NCBI RefSeq assembly: GCF_000719115.1
Contig: NZ_JOEA01000018.1
Coordinates: 1 to 64,000, forward strand
DNA length: 64,000 nucleotides
Direction of reading: 5' to 3'
Origin: Lentzea albidocapillata
Lineage (GTDB): Bacteria; Actinomycetota; Actinomycetes; Mycobacteriales; Pseudonocardiaceae
Shown: positions 54,849 through 63,378 of the stretch, one piece after another
Layout of the letters: each line of letters begins with the position of its first letter
Position numbering within the stretch: the first letter of the stretch is position 1
Made by a program: the position numbers and the translations under genes
The notes under the pieces: generated by a model
Seen by the model: only the letters and a program-made list of their open reading frames with translations
Told to the model about the DNA's origin: nothing
Database searches by the model: none

Positions 54849-56392
54849 GTGAAGATCGAGACGAAGGCGATGGCGCACCGGCAGGTGCTTGAGTCGCTGT
54901 CCGGACTGTTGCTCGCGCTGTTCGTGGCCATGGTCAGCTCCACGGTGGTGTCCACCGCGCTGCCGCGGATCATCGGCTCACTGAACGGCACGCAGACGCA
55001 GTACACCTGGGTGGTCACGGCCACCCTGCTCACGGCGACGGCCACCACCCCGCTCTGGGGCAGGCTCGCCGACCTGTTCAACAAGAAGACGCTGGTCCAG
55101 GCCGCGATCGTGATCTTCGTGATCGGCTCGCTGCTCGCCGGCCTCGCCCAGGACACCGGTCAGCTCATCGCCGCCCGCGCGTTCCAGGGCATCGGCGTCG
55201 GCGGCCTGCAGGCACTGGTGCAGGTCGTGATCGCCGCGATCATCCCGCCGCGCGAACGCGGCCGCTACAACGGCTACCTCGGCGCGGTCATGGCCGTCGC
55301 CACCGTCGGCGGCCCGCTGCTCGGCGGCCTCATCGTCGACGTGTCGTGGCTCGGCTGGCGCTGGTGCTTCTGGGTCGCCGTGCCGATCGCCGCGCTGGCG
55401 TTCGTCGTGCTGCAGGCGACACTGAAGCTGGAGACCGTGCGCCGGGAGAACGTGAAGATCGACTACCTGGGCGCCGCCCTGATCGCCGCCGGCGTGAGCG
55501 TGCTGCTGATCTGGGTCTCGTTCGTCGGCAACTCGTTCGACTGGATCTCGTGGCAGACCGGGGCCATGGCCGGCGGCGGCCTCGTGCTGCTGGGCGCGGC
55601 GATCGCCGTCGAACTCCGGGTCGAGCAACCCGTCGTGCCACTGCACATCGTCGTCCAGCGCACGCCCGCCCTGGCCATCATCGCGAGCCTCTCGGTGGGC
55701 ATGGCGATGTTCGGCGGCGCGGTGTTCCTCGGCCAGTACTTCCAGATCGGCCGCGGCTACAGCCCGACCGAGGCCGGCCTGCTGACCATCCCGCTGATGG
55801 CGGGCGTGCTGGTGTCGTCCACGATCTCCGGCCGCATGATCAGCCGGTCCGGCAGGATCAAGCCGTACATCGTCTCGGGCACGATCACCCTGGTGCTCGG
55901 CTTCCTCGGCCTCGGCTTCGTCGACCACGCCACGCGCTGTGGATCATCGGTGTCGCGATGGCCGTCGTGGGCATCGGCGTCGGCATGACGATGCAGAACC
56001 TCGTACTGGCCGTGCAGAACAGCGTGCCGCTGAGCGAACTGGGCGCCGCGAGCGCGTCCGTCACGTTCTTCCGCTCACTGGGCGGCACGATCGGCGTGTC
56101 CGTGCTCGGCGCCGTCCTCGCCAACCGCGTGACGGCGGACCTCTCCACCGCGCTGCACGTGCCGGCGGGCCAGTCGACCGGCAGCACCAGCGCGCTGAAC
56201 CTCGCCGCCCTGCCGCCCGAGGTGCAGACGATCGTGCACACCGTCTACGGCGACGCGACGGCGCACATCTTCCTGATCTCCGCCGCGGTCGGCGTCGTCG
56301 GCATCATCGCGGCCCTGCTGCTCAAGCCGATCACGTTGCGCACGACGATAGATCTCGAGAAGAAGGAAGCAGACTCAGCGGTCGCACGCTAG
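54849..56392 (+). pseudogene. MFS drug exporter (DHA2/EmrB-QacA, 14 helices) with a frameshift near 55930
   Basis: From GTG 54849 the frame encodes a DHA2-type exporter (LFVAMVSSTVVSTALPRIIGSL, TPLWGRLADLFNKKTL as motif A, ARAFQGIGVGGLQALVQV as motif C region). Around 55925-55940, after GFVDHAT, the frame runs into a nonsense tail ending at 55988. The expected continuation (LWIIGVAMAVVGIGVGMT...) appears in another frame and runs to TAG at 56390-56392. One base is missing at about ACGCGCTG. It is either a true inactivating deletion or a sequencing error in a GC-rich run. The stop codon itself lies in the end of a MITE-like repeat. Confidence 0.8.
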
Positions 56393-56555
56393 TGCCGCGA
56401 CCGGCAACCTTCGCCGCGTCTTCGACGCTCAGCAGGGCGCCTCGCGGCACCGGCCCCACGCCCGAATCCAACCAGGATGAGGACGTGGGGCCGGCACCAC
56501 GAAACACCCATCTGACCGCCGAATACGGGGCAAAGGCTGCCGGTCGCGGCACCAG
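56389..56555 (-). repeat. MITE-like element, copy 2 (~167 bp), between MFS and universal stress protein genes
   Basis: It begins CTAGTGCCGCGACCGGCAAC and ends in the complement CTGGTGCCGCGACCGGCAGC: terminal inverted repeats of ~23 bases with two mismatches. Internally CCGGCCCCACG and CGTGGGGCCGG are perfect 11-base inverted copies. Read on the reverse strand it aligns with copy 1 at 8333-8501 along its full length (about 93% by eye). No transposase; likely moved in trans. Its left end supplies the MFS stop codon and its right end lies 13 bases before the next start codon. Confidence 0.7.
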
Positions 56556-56568
56556 CCGAGGAGCAACC

Positions 56569-57054
56569 ATGAGCGCCGGCCTGAACAACGCCTTCGAGTC
56601 CACAGTGGACTGCTTCGGTCCCGCTCCCCGGCCGTCGTCGAGAACCATCATGGCCGGGATGGACGGCACCGACACCGCGATGCGCGCGGCAGCCGCCGCG
56701 TTCGGCCTGGCCCGCCGCCAGGAAGCCCACCTGGTCGTCACGTTCGTGGCGTGCCACTCCTCCCTGGCCGCACTGAGCCCGGCCGCTGCCTCGGTGTTCG
56801 AGCACGAGACGACGGCCCGGCTGCACGCCGAACTGAGCGACCAGGTCCGGTCGTTCGCCGAGGAGCTCGACGTGCCGGTGACGTTCGTGAAGGCGTTCGG
56901 CGACCCGTACACGGTGCTGCGCGACTCGGCGGACCAGTGCCAGGCCGACATGGTGGTCGTCGGGGCGTCGCAGCAGGCGGGGCACCGGTTCGCCGGGTCG
57001 GTGGCGACGCGGCTGATCAGGTCGGGGCACTGGCCGGTTCTCGTAGTGCCCTGA
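56569..57054 (+). CDS. Universal stress protein (UspA family)
   Basis: 161 residues, one Usp domain. The N-terminal beta strand is TIMAGMDGTDTAMRAAAAA. The C-terminal ATP-binding signature is MVVVGASQQAGHRFAGSVATRLIRSGHWPVLVVP (G-2x-G-9x-G-S/T pattern, slightly altered at the first Gly spacing). Cytoplasmic nucleotide-binding stress protein. ATG 56569 follows GAGGAG. All DNA between this gene and the MFS gene is the MITE-like element, so its promoter is inside the element or upstream of it. Confidence 0.85.
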   Translation: MSAGLNNAFESTVDCFGPAPRPSSRTIMAGMDGTDTAMRAAAAAFGLARRQEAHLVVTFVACHSSLAALSPAAASVFEHETTARLHAELSDQVRSFAEELDVPVTFVKAFGDPYTVLRDSADQCQADMVVVGASQQAGHRFAGSVATRLIRSGHWPVLVVP

Positions 57055-57074
57055 CCTCATACTCCGGACGAGCC

Positions 57075-57080
57075 TAAGAT
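57075..57080 (+). promoter_or_regulatory. Leaderless -10 element of paralogue 1
   Basis: TAAGAT six bases before the GTG at 57087; no ribosome site. Same layout as at 57552. Confidence 0.55.
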
Positions 57081-57086
57081 CGGCTG

Positions 57087-57542
57087 GTGACCGCGAACCC
57101 TGCCGAAGTGAGCCTGACAAGCCGCGGTTCGGCGACGGTGCAGCGCGTGCTCGCCGGATTGTCGATCGCCGGTGTGGTCGCGTGCATGATCGTGCTCGCC
57201 TTCTCCGGCCAACCGTGGTGGGCGATCCTGTTGTGGGAGCTCGGCATGCTGTTCGTCGTGCTCATCATGCTGGCGATCTGGGGTACGGCCGGCGACTCCG
57301 CGAAGGAGACCGCCGCGTTGGCGGCGGCCGGGACGCAGGTACTCGGCGAGCTCACGGACAAGAGCCTGTACGACGCCGGCGACGACGTCTACTACGACCT
57401 CACGCTGTGGATTCCGTTGCCTCAAGGCGGGTTCTCGGTCACACACCGGTGCTCCCGCGCCGAGTGCTCCTCGCGTCGGCCCGGAGAGAAGATTCCCATG
57501 CTGGTCGACCCCGAGGTGCGCACCTGGGCCGTCTTTCACTGA
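57087..57542 (+). CDS. Membrane protein of unknown function, tandem paralogue 1
   Basis: 151 residues. Two membrane helices (VLAGLSIAGVVACMIVLAF and WAILLWELGMLFVVLIMLAIWG) are followed by a cytoplasmic or external domain ending TWAVFH. That domain includes a Cys pair region (THRCSRAECSS). The neighbour at 57564 has the same layout, with SGQPWW/SGQAWW, THRCSRAEC/SHRCDHPNC and RTWAVFH/RTWGVLH in common, so they are duplicates. Leaderless-type promoter. Family and function not recognised. Confidence 0.7.
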   Translation: MTANPAEVSLTSRGSATVQRVLAGLSIAGVVACMIVLAFSGQPWWAILLWELGMLFVVLIMLAIWGTAGDSAKETAALAAAGTQVLGELTDKSLYDAGDDVYYDLTLWIPLPQGGFSVTHRCSRAECSSRRPGEKIPMLVDPEVRTWAVFH

Positions 57543-57551
57543 TCGTCGATC

Positions 57552-57557
57552 TACGAT
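57552..57557 (+). promoter_or_regulatory. Leaderless -10 element of paralogue 2
   Basis: TACGAT six bases before the GTG at 57564, in a sequence almost the same as the promoter of paralogue 1 (GATCGGCYGGTGACC). Confidence 0.55.
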
Positions 57558-57563
57558 CGGCCG

Positions 57564-58016
57564 GTGACCCGAGGCCCGTACGAAGTCGACCTGGCGAACC
57601 GGCGTTCGGCTCAGGTCCGGCAGGTGCTCACCCACGGCACGATCCTGTGGGCGGTGCCGGCCTGTGTCCTGCTCCCCTTCTCCGGCCAGGCGTGGTGGGT
57701 GGTCCTCGTGGGGGAACTGCTCCTGGTGCTGCTCGTGATCTTCTGCGCGATGGCGTGGACCACCAGGCCCGAACCAGCGAGAACCGCTCTCACGTTGTTC
57801 AACACCGGGAAGCCGGTGATGAGCACCGTCCTCGGCGGCAAGGCGTGCGACGGCGGTGGCTACGAGCTCGCACTGTCGATCCGGTCGGACGCGCTCCACC
57901 TCAAGGCGAGTCACCGGTGCGACCACCCGAACTGCACCCGCACCGGCGGACGGCCGGGCTCGCAGATCCCCGTGCTGGTCGCCCCCGACGCCCGCACGTG
58001 GGGCGTGCTGCACTAA
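57564..58016 (+). CDS. Membrane protein of unknown function, tandem paralogue 2
   Basis: 150 residues, paralogue of the gene just upstream: two membrane helices (ILWAVPACVLLPFSGQAWW region and VVLVGELLLVLLVIFCAMAW) and a C-terminal domain with SHRCDHPNC, ending TWGVLH. The C-x4-C pair and invariant RTW suggest a small folded, possibly metal-binding unit. Start GTG 57564 from the leaderless promoter pattern. Its stop overlaps the lacI-type gene stop by 4 bases (convergent). Confidence 0.7.
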   Translation: MTRGPYEVDLANRRSAQVRQVLTHGTILWAVPACVLLPFSGQAWWVVLVGELLLVLLVIFCAMAWTTRPEPARTALTLFNTGKPVMSTVLGGKACDGGGYELALSIRSDALHLKASHRCDHPNCTRTGGRPGSQIPVLVAPDARTWGVLH

Positions 58017-59017
58017 ACGGCGGCGGTGGAGTCCCTCACCACCAACGTCGTCGCCAGCTCTATGTGCAACGCCTCCGGCTGATGCCCGTCCAGCACGCGC
58101 ATCAGCTGCGTGACGGCGATCCTTCCCATCTCCTGCAACGGTTGCCGCACCGTCGTGAGGCCTGGGTTGGTCGCCTCGGCCAGGTCGATGTCGTCGAACC
58201 CGGCCACGGACAGGTCTTCCGGCACGCGCAGCCCTCGTTCCCGTGCGGCCTGCAACGTGCCGACGGCGACCTTGTCGTTGAAGCAGACGATGGCGGTGGG
58301 GCGGGGTTCCAGGTCGAGCAACTCCGCCGCGGCGCGCTTGCCATGCGCGACAGTGGGTTCGACGTGCCGTAGCCGGTCCGGTGTCAGCAGAACGCCCGCC
58401 TTGGCCAGCGCCGCACGGTGGCCCGCCAGGCGCGCGTCGCCGGCCAGCCACTCCTCCGGCCCGGCTATCACGGCGATGTCGCGGTGGCCGAGGCCGATCA
58501 GGTGGTCCGCGACGGCCCGCGCCCCGGACGAGTGCGCGGCCGAGATCGCGGCGATGTCCGGCGGTGGCGGGGTGCGAGGGTCGACCACGACGAACGGGAA
58601 GCCCGACTCGGACAGGGCGACCAGTTCGTCCCCCTCCTCCGGCGGCAGGATGAGGATCGCGGCGTCGAGGCCGGCCTCGCGCGGCAACGCCTTGAGCGCG
58701 TCGCTGTGCTGGCCCGACTCCCCCGCGTCGAGCAGCAGGCGCAGGCCGTGCAGCTTCAGCGTCTCGGCGATCGAGGAGACGATCAGGCCGAAGTAGTCGG
58801 TGAGCACGTACGGGCACCGGACGTAGACGGTCCTGAGCCTCGTGGGTGTCTCCTGCCGGCGCCGTTCGATGGCCTGGAGCACCAGGTCACGGGTCCGCGG
58901 CGCCACGCTGACGTGATCGTTCAGCACGCGGGACACGGTCGCGATCGACACGCCCGTCTCCGCCGCGATGTCACGGAGACTCGCGCGCTGTTTCACGTGT
59001 TCGATCTTGCGTTCCAC
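58013..59017 (-). CDS. LacI-family regulator of the GH30 genes
   Basis: 334 residues from GTG 59017. LacI helix-turn-helix ASLRDIAAETGVSIATVSRVLNDH with hinge, then a periplasmic-binding-protein-like sensor domain (FPFVVVDPRTPP, ADHLIGLGHRDIAVIAGP, PTAIVCFNDKVAVG, DLSVAGFDDIDLA). The start is chosen because TACATT lies six bases upstream, a leaderless arrangement, and it gives the standard LacI length. ATG 59077 in frame would add 20 residues. Probably represses the divergent GH30 genes and is relieved by a sugar or ceramide-derived glycoside. Confidence 0.9.
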   Translation of the reverse strand: MERKIEHVKQRASLRDIAAETGVSIATVSRVLNDHVSVAPRTRDLVLQAIERRRQETPTRLRTVYVRCPYVLTDYFGLIVSSIAETLKLHGLRLLLDAGESGQHSDALKALPREAGLDAAILILPPEEGDELVALSESGFPFVVVDPRTPPPPDIAAISAAHSSGARAVADHLIGLGHRDIAVIAGPEEWLAGDARLAGHRAALAKAGVLLTPDRLRHVEPTVAHGKRAAAELLDLEPRPTAIVCFNDKVAVGTLQAARERGLRVPEDLSVAGFDDIDLAEATNPGLTTVRQPLQEMGRIAVTQLMRVLDGHQPEALHIELATTLVVRDSTAAV

Positions 59018-59023
59018 CAGGTC

Positions 59024-59029
59024 AATGTA
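59024..59029 (-). promoter_or_regulatory. Leaderless -10 element of the lacI-type gene
   Basis: On the reverse strand TACATT precedes the GTG at 59017 by six bases; no Shine-Dalgarno sequence is present. Confidence 0.45.
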
Positions 59030-59092
59030 CCGGAAATCCTCCAGACCATTGACCCTCGCCACGCTCGGGTGTTTCATCCTGGAAGCTGATGT

Positions 59093-59106
59093 TTCACAGT
59101 GATGAA
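59093..59106. promoter_or_regulatory. Possible LacI-type operator
   Basis: TTCACAGTGATGAA, with TTCA/TGAA arms, lies 10 bases before the GH30 start; a related TTCATCCTGGAA lies at 59074-59085. Weak dyads only. Confidence 0.3.
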
Positions 59107-59116
59107 TGGGTGTTAC

Positions 59117-60973
59117 ATGAGACGAACCACGATCGTCGCCCTGGTGATCGGTCTGGCCGCCGTGCCGACCGCCGAAGCGTCCAGCGCGCCTCAGGTGCGG
59201 GTGTGGGTGACCACGCCTGATCGTGCGGAGCTGATGCACGAACGGCCGCGCGTCACCTTCGGCACCGGCGAGTCGGCGCATCCGACGATCGTGGTCGACC
59301 CCGGCCGCCGCTACCAGGAGGTCGACGGCTTCGGCGCGTCCATCACGGACTCGTCCGCCGCGCTGCTCGCGGGTCTCGCCCCGGCCGTCCGCGCCGAGAC
59401 CATGCGCAAGCTCTTCGACCCCGTGCACGGCATCGGTGTCAGCTTCCTGCGCCAGCCAGTCGGCTCGTCCGACTTCACGGCGGCGAAAGAGCACTACACC
59501 TACGACGACGTGCCGGCCGGGCAGACCGACTTCCCGCTGAGGCACTTCAGCATCCGGCACGACGAGGCGAAGATCCTTCCGTTGCTGCGTGAGGCGAAAC
59601 GCCTCAACCCGCGGCTGAAGGTGATGGCCACGCCGTGGAGCCCGCCGGCGTGGATGAAGGACAACGACTCGCTGGTCGGCGGCAAGCTCAAGGACGACCC
59701 GAAGGTCTACGACGCCTACGCGCGTTACCTCGTGAAGTTCGTGCAGGCGTACGCGAAGGCCGGCGTGCCGGTCGACTTCCTGTCCGTGCAGAACGAACCG
59801 CAGAACCGCACGCCCGACGCCTACCCCGGCACGGACATGCCCGTCGCGGCGCAGATCGAGGTGATCGAGGCGCTCGGCCCGAAGCTCAAACTCGCCAGCC
59901 CGCGCACCAAGATCCTGGGCTACGACCACAACTGGGCCACGCATCCCAACGACGGCACGGCGGAAGCCGACTACCCGTACCAGATCCTGAACAGCAGGGC
60001 CGCGAAGTGGCTCGCCGGCACCGCGTACCACTGCTACTACGGCGACCCGAGCGCGCAGACCGCGTTGCGCGACGCCTTCCCGGACAAGGGGATCTGGTTC
60101 ACCGAGTGCTCGGGTTCCAAGGGCGCCACCGACCCGCCCGCCAAGGTCTTCAGCGACACCCTGCGCTGGCACGCCCGCAACGTCGTCCTCGGCACCACCC
60201 GCAACTGGGCCCGCAGCGCGGTCAACTGGAACATCGCGCTGGACAGCACCGGCGGCCCGCACAACGGCGGCTGCGGCACGTGCACCGGCCTCGTCACCGT
60301 GCAGCCGGACGGGTCGGTCGTCACCGACGCCGAGTACTACACGATCGGCCACCTCTCGAAGTTCGTGCAGCCCGGCGCGCGCCGCATCGCCAGCACGTCG
60401 TTCGGCACCACCGGCTGGAACGGCCAGATCATGGATGCCGCGTTCCGCAACCCGGACGGTTCCACGGCCCTGGTGGTGCACAACCAGCACGACGACCCGC
60501 GTTCGTTCGCGGTCAACGTCGGCGACCGCACGTTCGAGTATACCCTGCCCGGTGGCGCGCTGGCGACGTTCACCTGGACGAGCCGGCTCCGCGGCAAGCT
60601 CGACGCCGTGTCGCTGAAGGGTGCCACCGCCTCTCCCGACGGCGCGCTCGCGATCGACGACGACGCGTCGACCCGCTGGTCCAGCGGCGCTGCCCAGGCT
60701 CCCGGTCAGTTCCTGCAGGTCGATCTGGGGCGGCGCAAGGACTTCCGCCGCGTGGCCGTGGACTCCGGCGGCAACCTCGGTGACTACGCCCGCGACTGGG
60801 AGCTCTCGGTCAGCAACGACGGCACGGCCTGGCGATCGATCGCGTCCGGTGCGGGCGTGGGCCAGCTGACGAACATCGACGTCCGCCGCACGAGCGCGCG
60901 GTACGTCCGCATCACGTCCACCGGTGCCGCGAGCAACTGGTGGAGCATCGCCGATTTCCGTTTGTACAACTGA
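59117..60973 (+). CDS. Secreted GH30 glucosylceramidase-like glycosidase with C-terminal F5/8-type (discoidin) domain
   Basis: 618 residues with a Sec signal (RRTTIVALVIGLAAVPTAEASS). The GH30 core has YQEVDGFGASITDSSAALL, GVSFLRQPVGSSDF, ATPWSPPAWMKDN, acid/base Glu in LSVQNEPQNRTP and nucleophile Glu in IWFTECSGSKG. A beta-sandwich cap follows, then a ~120-residue discoidin-like CBM32 domain (SRWSSGAAQAPGQFLQVDLG region ... RYVRITSTGA). The enzyme cleaves beta-glucosyl linkages outside the cell, by family probably glucosylceramide or beta-1,6-glucan. ATG 59117; ATG 59099 in frame is possible. Upstream of a second GH30 gene by 40 bases. Confidence 0.9.
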   Translation: MRRTTIVALVIGLAAVPTAEASSAPQVRVWVTTPDRAELMHERPRVTFGTGESAHPTIVVDPGRRYQEVDGFGASITDSSAALLAGLAPAVRAETMRKLFDPVHGIGVSFLRQPVGSSDFTAAKEHYTYDDVPAGQTDFPLRHFSIRHDEAKILPLLREAKRLNPRLKVMATPWSPPAWMKDNDSLVGGKLKDDPKVYDAYARYLVKFVQAYAKAGVPVDFLSVQNEPQNRTPDAYPGTDMPVAAQIEVIEALGPKLKLASPRTKILGYDHNWATHPNDGTAEADYPYQILNSRAAKWLAGTAYHCYYGDPSAQTALRDAFPDKGIWFTECSGSKGATDPPAKVFSDTLRWHARNVVLGTTRNWARSAVNWNIALDSTGGPHNGGCGTCTGLVTVQPDGSVVTDAEYYTIGHLSKFVQPGARRIASTSFGTTGWNGQIMDAAFRNPDGSTALVVHNQHDDPRSFAVNVGDRTFEYTLPGGALATFTWTSRLRGKLDAVSLKGATASPDGALAIDDDASTRWSSGAAQAPGQFLQVDLGRRKDFRRVAVDSGGNLGDYARDWELSVSNDGTAWRSIASGAGVGQLTNIDVRRTSARYVRITSTGAASNWWSIADFRLYN

Positions 60974-61013
60974 AAACTGCTGTCGGGCGCCCAAACCCCT
61001 GCAAGGAGCGCTT

Positions 61014-62819
61014 ATGTCAAAGGCGACAGAACGTTGGCGTGGCATCGCGATCGCAGCCGTCGTGGTGACGGCGGGAAGCACGCTCGTCTCCCCCGCCGCC
61101 ACCGCGGCGACCAACGCGAGCGTGTGGCTGACCACCGGTGACAAGTCGAACGCACTGACCAAACAGGCGGACGTGACGTTCGGCTCGGGTGGCACCGGGC
61201 CGACGATCACCGTGAACCCGAACTCCACCCACCAGTCCATGGTGGGCTTCGGTGCGTCGTTCACGGACGCGGCGGCGTGGAACATCTTCAACTCGCCGCG
61301 CCGCAACGAGATCATGAACAACCTGTTCGACAAGAACAACGGCATCGGCATGAGCTTCATCCGCCAGCCGATCGGCGCGACCGACTTCTCCAGGAGCTTC
61401 TACACCTACAACGACGGCGCGGCGGACCCGTCGCTCTCGCGGTTCTCGATCGACCACGACAGGCCGTACATCCTGCCGCTGTTGCAACAGGCCAAGCAGC
61501 TCAACCCGCAGCTCGCCGTGATGGCGACGCCGTGGAGCGCCCCGGCGTGGATGAAGAACAACAACAACCTCATCCGGGGCTCGCTCAATGACAGCCGCAT
61601 CGGGGTCTACGCCGACTACCTGGTCAAGTTCGCCCAGGCCTACAAGGCCGCGGGCATTCCGATCGACTACCTGAGCGTGCAGAACGAGCCGCTCTTCGAA
61701 CCGCCGGGCTACCCCGGCATGTACATGTCGCCGCAGCAGCAGGTCAACGTCATCAACACCCTGGTGCCGAAGCTGCGGGCCGCCGGCGAGCAGGCCCGCC
61801 TGCTGGGCTACGACCACAACTGGGACAACGTCGACTACGCGCAGACCGTCAACAACGGCGCGGGCGGCAACGTGATCGGCTCCGCGTGGCACTGCTACGG
61901 CGGCAACCCGAGTGGCCAGTCCGTCGTGAAGAACAACCAGCCCGGCAAGGACATCTTCTTCACCGAGTGCTCCGGCACGAAGTCGGCCAACGACGCGGCG
62001 ACGTTCCGCGACACATTGCGCTGGCAGGGCATCAACCTGGCGATCGGCGCCACGCGCAACCACGCGCGCAGCGTCGCGATCTGGAACATGGCGCTGGACC
62101 AGAACAACGGCCCGGTGATCGGCAGCTGCACCAACTGCACGGGCGTCGTCACGACCAGCGGTGGCAATGTCACGTACAACGCCGAGTACTACGTCCTCGG
62201 CCACCTGTCGAAGTTCGTGCAGCCCGGTGCCGTCCGCATCGACTCGACCGGCTACGGCGAGGGTGGCATCCAGAACGTCGCCTTCCGCAACCCGAACGGT
62301 CAGATCGTGCTCGTCGCGCTGAACTCGGGCGGCCAGCAGAACTTCCGCGTCTCCAACGGCGGCCAGACGTTCGGCTACACCATGCCTGCCGGCGCGATGG
62401 CGACGTTCACCTGGCCTGGCACGCTCGACCCCGGCGGCCGCACCGGCGCCATCACGGGCCTGGGCGGCAAGTGCCTCGACGTCACCGACGGCTCGACCGC
62501 GAACGGCACCCTGCCGCAGCTGTGGACCTGCTTCGGCGGCCCGAACCAGACGTGGACCCTGCAGGCGGACGGCACGGTGCGCGGCCTCGGCAAGTGCCTC
62601 GACGTGACCGGCAACGGAACGGCGGACGGTGCGGCGGTCCAGCTGTGGGACTGCTTCGGCGGTCCCAACCAGAGGTGGACGGCCTCCGGCGGCACCCTGG
62701 TGAACGCCGGCAGCGGCAAGTGCCTGGACGTGATCGGCAACAACACGGCCGACGGCGCGAAGCTGCAGATCTGGTCCTGCACGGGTGGGGCCAACCAGCG
62801 GTGGACCGTGCCCGCGTAG
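61014..62819 (+). CDS. Secreted GH30 glycosidase with C-terminal ricin-B (CBM13) lectin domain
   Basis: 601 residues, signal peptide GIAIAAVVVTAGSTLVSPAATAA. The GH30 catalytic part is similar to the neighbour: SMVGFGASFTDAAAW, MSFIRQPIGATDF, ATPWSAPAWMK, acid/base Glu in LSVQNEPLFEPP and nucleophile Glu in IFFTECSGTKS. The C-terminal ~125 residues are a ricin-B trefoil with three QxW-type repeats (GKCLDVTDG..., NQTW; GKCLDVTGN..., NQRW; GKCLDVIGN..., NQRW). The two GH30 genes differ mainly in their binding domains, suggesting different surfaces of the same substrate. ATG 61014 follows AAGGAG. Ends at a clear terminator. Confidence 0.92.
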   Translation: MSKATERWRGIAIAAVVVTAGSTLVSPAATAATNASVWLTTGDKSNALTKQADVTFGSGGTGPTITVNPNSTHQSMVGFGASFTDAAAWNIFNSPRRNEIMNNLFDKNNGIGMSFIRQPIGATDFSRSFYTYNDGAADPSLSRFSIDHDRPYILPLLQQAKQLNPQLAVMATPWSAPAWMKNNNNLIRGSLNDSRIGVYADYLVKFAQAYKAAGIPIDYLSVQNEPLFEPPGYPGMYMSPQQQVNVINTLVPKLRAAGEQARLLGYDHNWDNVDYAQTVNNGAGGNVIGSAWHCYGGNPSGQSVVKNNQPGKDIFFTECSGTKSANDAATFRDTLRWQGINLAIGATRNHARSVAIWNMALDQNNGPVIGSCTNCTGVVTTSGGNVTYNAEYYVLGHLSKFVQPGAVRIDSTGYGEGGIQNVAFRNPNGQIVLVALNSGGQQNFRVSNGGQTFGYTMPAGAMATFTWPGTLDPGGRTGAITGLGGKCLDVTDGSTANGTLPQLWTCFGGPNQTWTLQADGTVRGLGKCLDVTGNGTADGAAVQLWDCFGGPNQRWTASGGTLVNAGSGKCLDVIGNNTADGAKLQIWSCTGGANQRWTVPA

Positions 62820-62827
62820 GCGAGCGG

Positions 62828-62854
62828 AAGGCCGGTGTCCGCAGCACCGGCCTT
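62828..62854 (+). terminator. Rho-independent terminator after the GH30 pair
   Basis: AAGGCCGGTG (62828-62837) and CACCGGCCTT (62845-62854), 10-bp stem and 7-base loop, then TCCC; a short T-run is inside the 3' arm. Confidence 0.75.
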
Positions 62855-62900
62855 TCCCGTTCCGGCGCTTGGGGCCGGGTGGCACGGGTAACCGCGAGGC

Positions 62901-63218
62901 ATGGACAACGAGAAACTCCGGCGCTTCGTCCTCGATCGGCTGACCGAGGACGAGCAGCGCCTGGCACGGGGCGAGTTGCCGCTGCTCGACGAGGCCGAGG
63001 GCCGGGGCAGGCTGCGCATCACGCGCTCCGACGACGGCGCCGGCCTGCTCCTGCTGCCCGGTCCGATCCAGGCGGCGGAGGAACGGAACCCCGTGCCGTT
63101 CCCAGAGAAGCTCACCCAGCTCCGGACCGAGGTCGAACGCAGCGACGACGAGGCGCTCCTGCGGCTGCTCGCCGCCGCCTACGACACCGACCACGACTGG
63201 CAGGAGGAATGGCGATGA
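62901..63218 (+). CDS. Hypothetical protein, helical and acidic
   Basis: 105 residues: MDNEKLRRFVLDRLTEDEQRLARGELPLLDEAEG..., then a hydrophobic turn (GAGLLLLPGP) and a helical end (DDEALLRLLAAAYDTDHDWQEEW). No known family. The stop overlaps the next start (ATGA), supporting a real two-gene unit. Some resemblance in style to actinobacterial DUF6221-type proteins (DEQ, AAxYxxHPDW pattern) but with D for the usual His/Pro; tentative. Confidence 0.6.
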   Translation: MDNEKLRRFVLDRLTEDEQRLARGELPLLDEAEGRGRLRITRSDDGAGLLLLPGPIQAAEERNPVPFPEKLTQLRTEVERSDDEALLRLLAAAYDTDHDWQEEWR

Positions 63219-63373
63219 GCACGCCGGAGCCCGACCGCGTGACGGCGGAGAGCGAACTCGAGGACGCCGACATCGGTGGCGAGCACACCAGGCCGACCTA
63301 CGCCGACGAGAACCCCGGCGGCCCGCACCGGGGACGCGACGAGTCAGAGCCCCACGACGAGGGCGGCATGTAA
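63215..63373 (+). CDS. Small hypothetical protein, highly charged
   Basis: 52 residues, MSTPEPDRVTAESELEDADI followed by a Gly/Asp/His/Glu-rich tail ending EGGM. No hydrophobic core, so probably disordered. ATG 63215 overlaps the preceding stop (ATGA) and GGAGG lies about nine bases upstream inside that gene, which supports translation. Function unknown. Confidence 0.5.
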   Translation: MSTPEPDRVTAESELEDADIGGEHTRPTYADENPGGPHRGRDESEPHDEGGM

Positions 63374-63378
63374 CGCCT

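Noticed and set aside
58013..61360. Very long open frame on the reverse strand spanning the LacI gene and antisense to the first GH30 gene
   Set aside because: Only the part below 59017 shows LacI homology. The rest mirrors GH30 codons in a GC-rich shadow frame with low-complexity Arg/Val/Gly composition.
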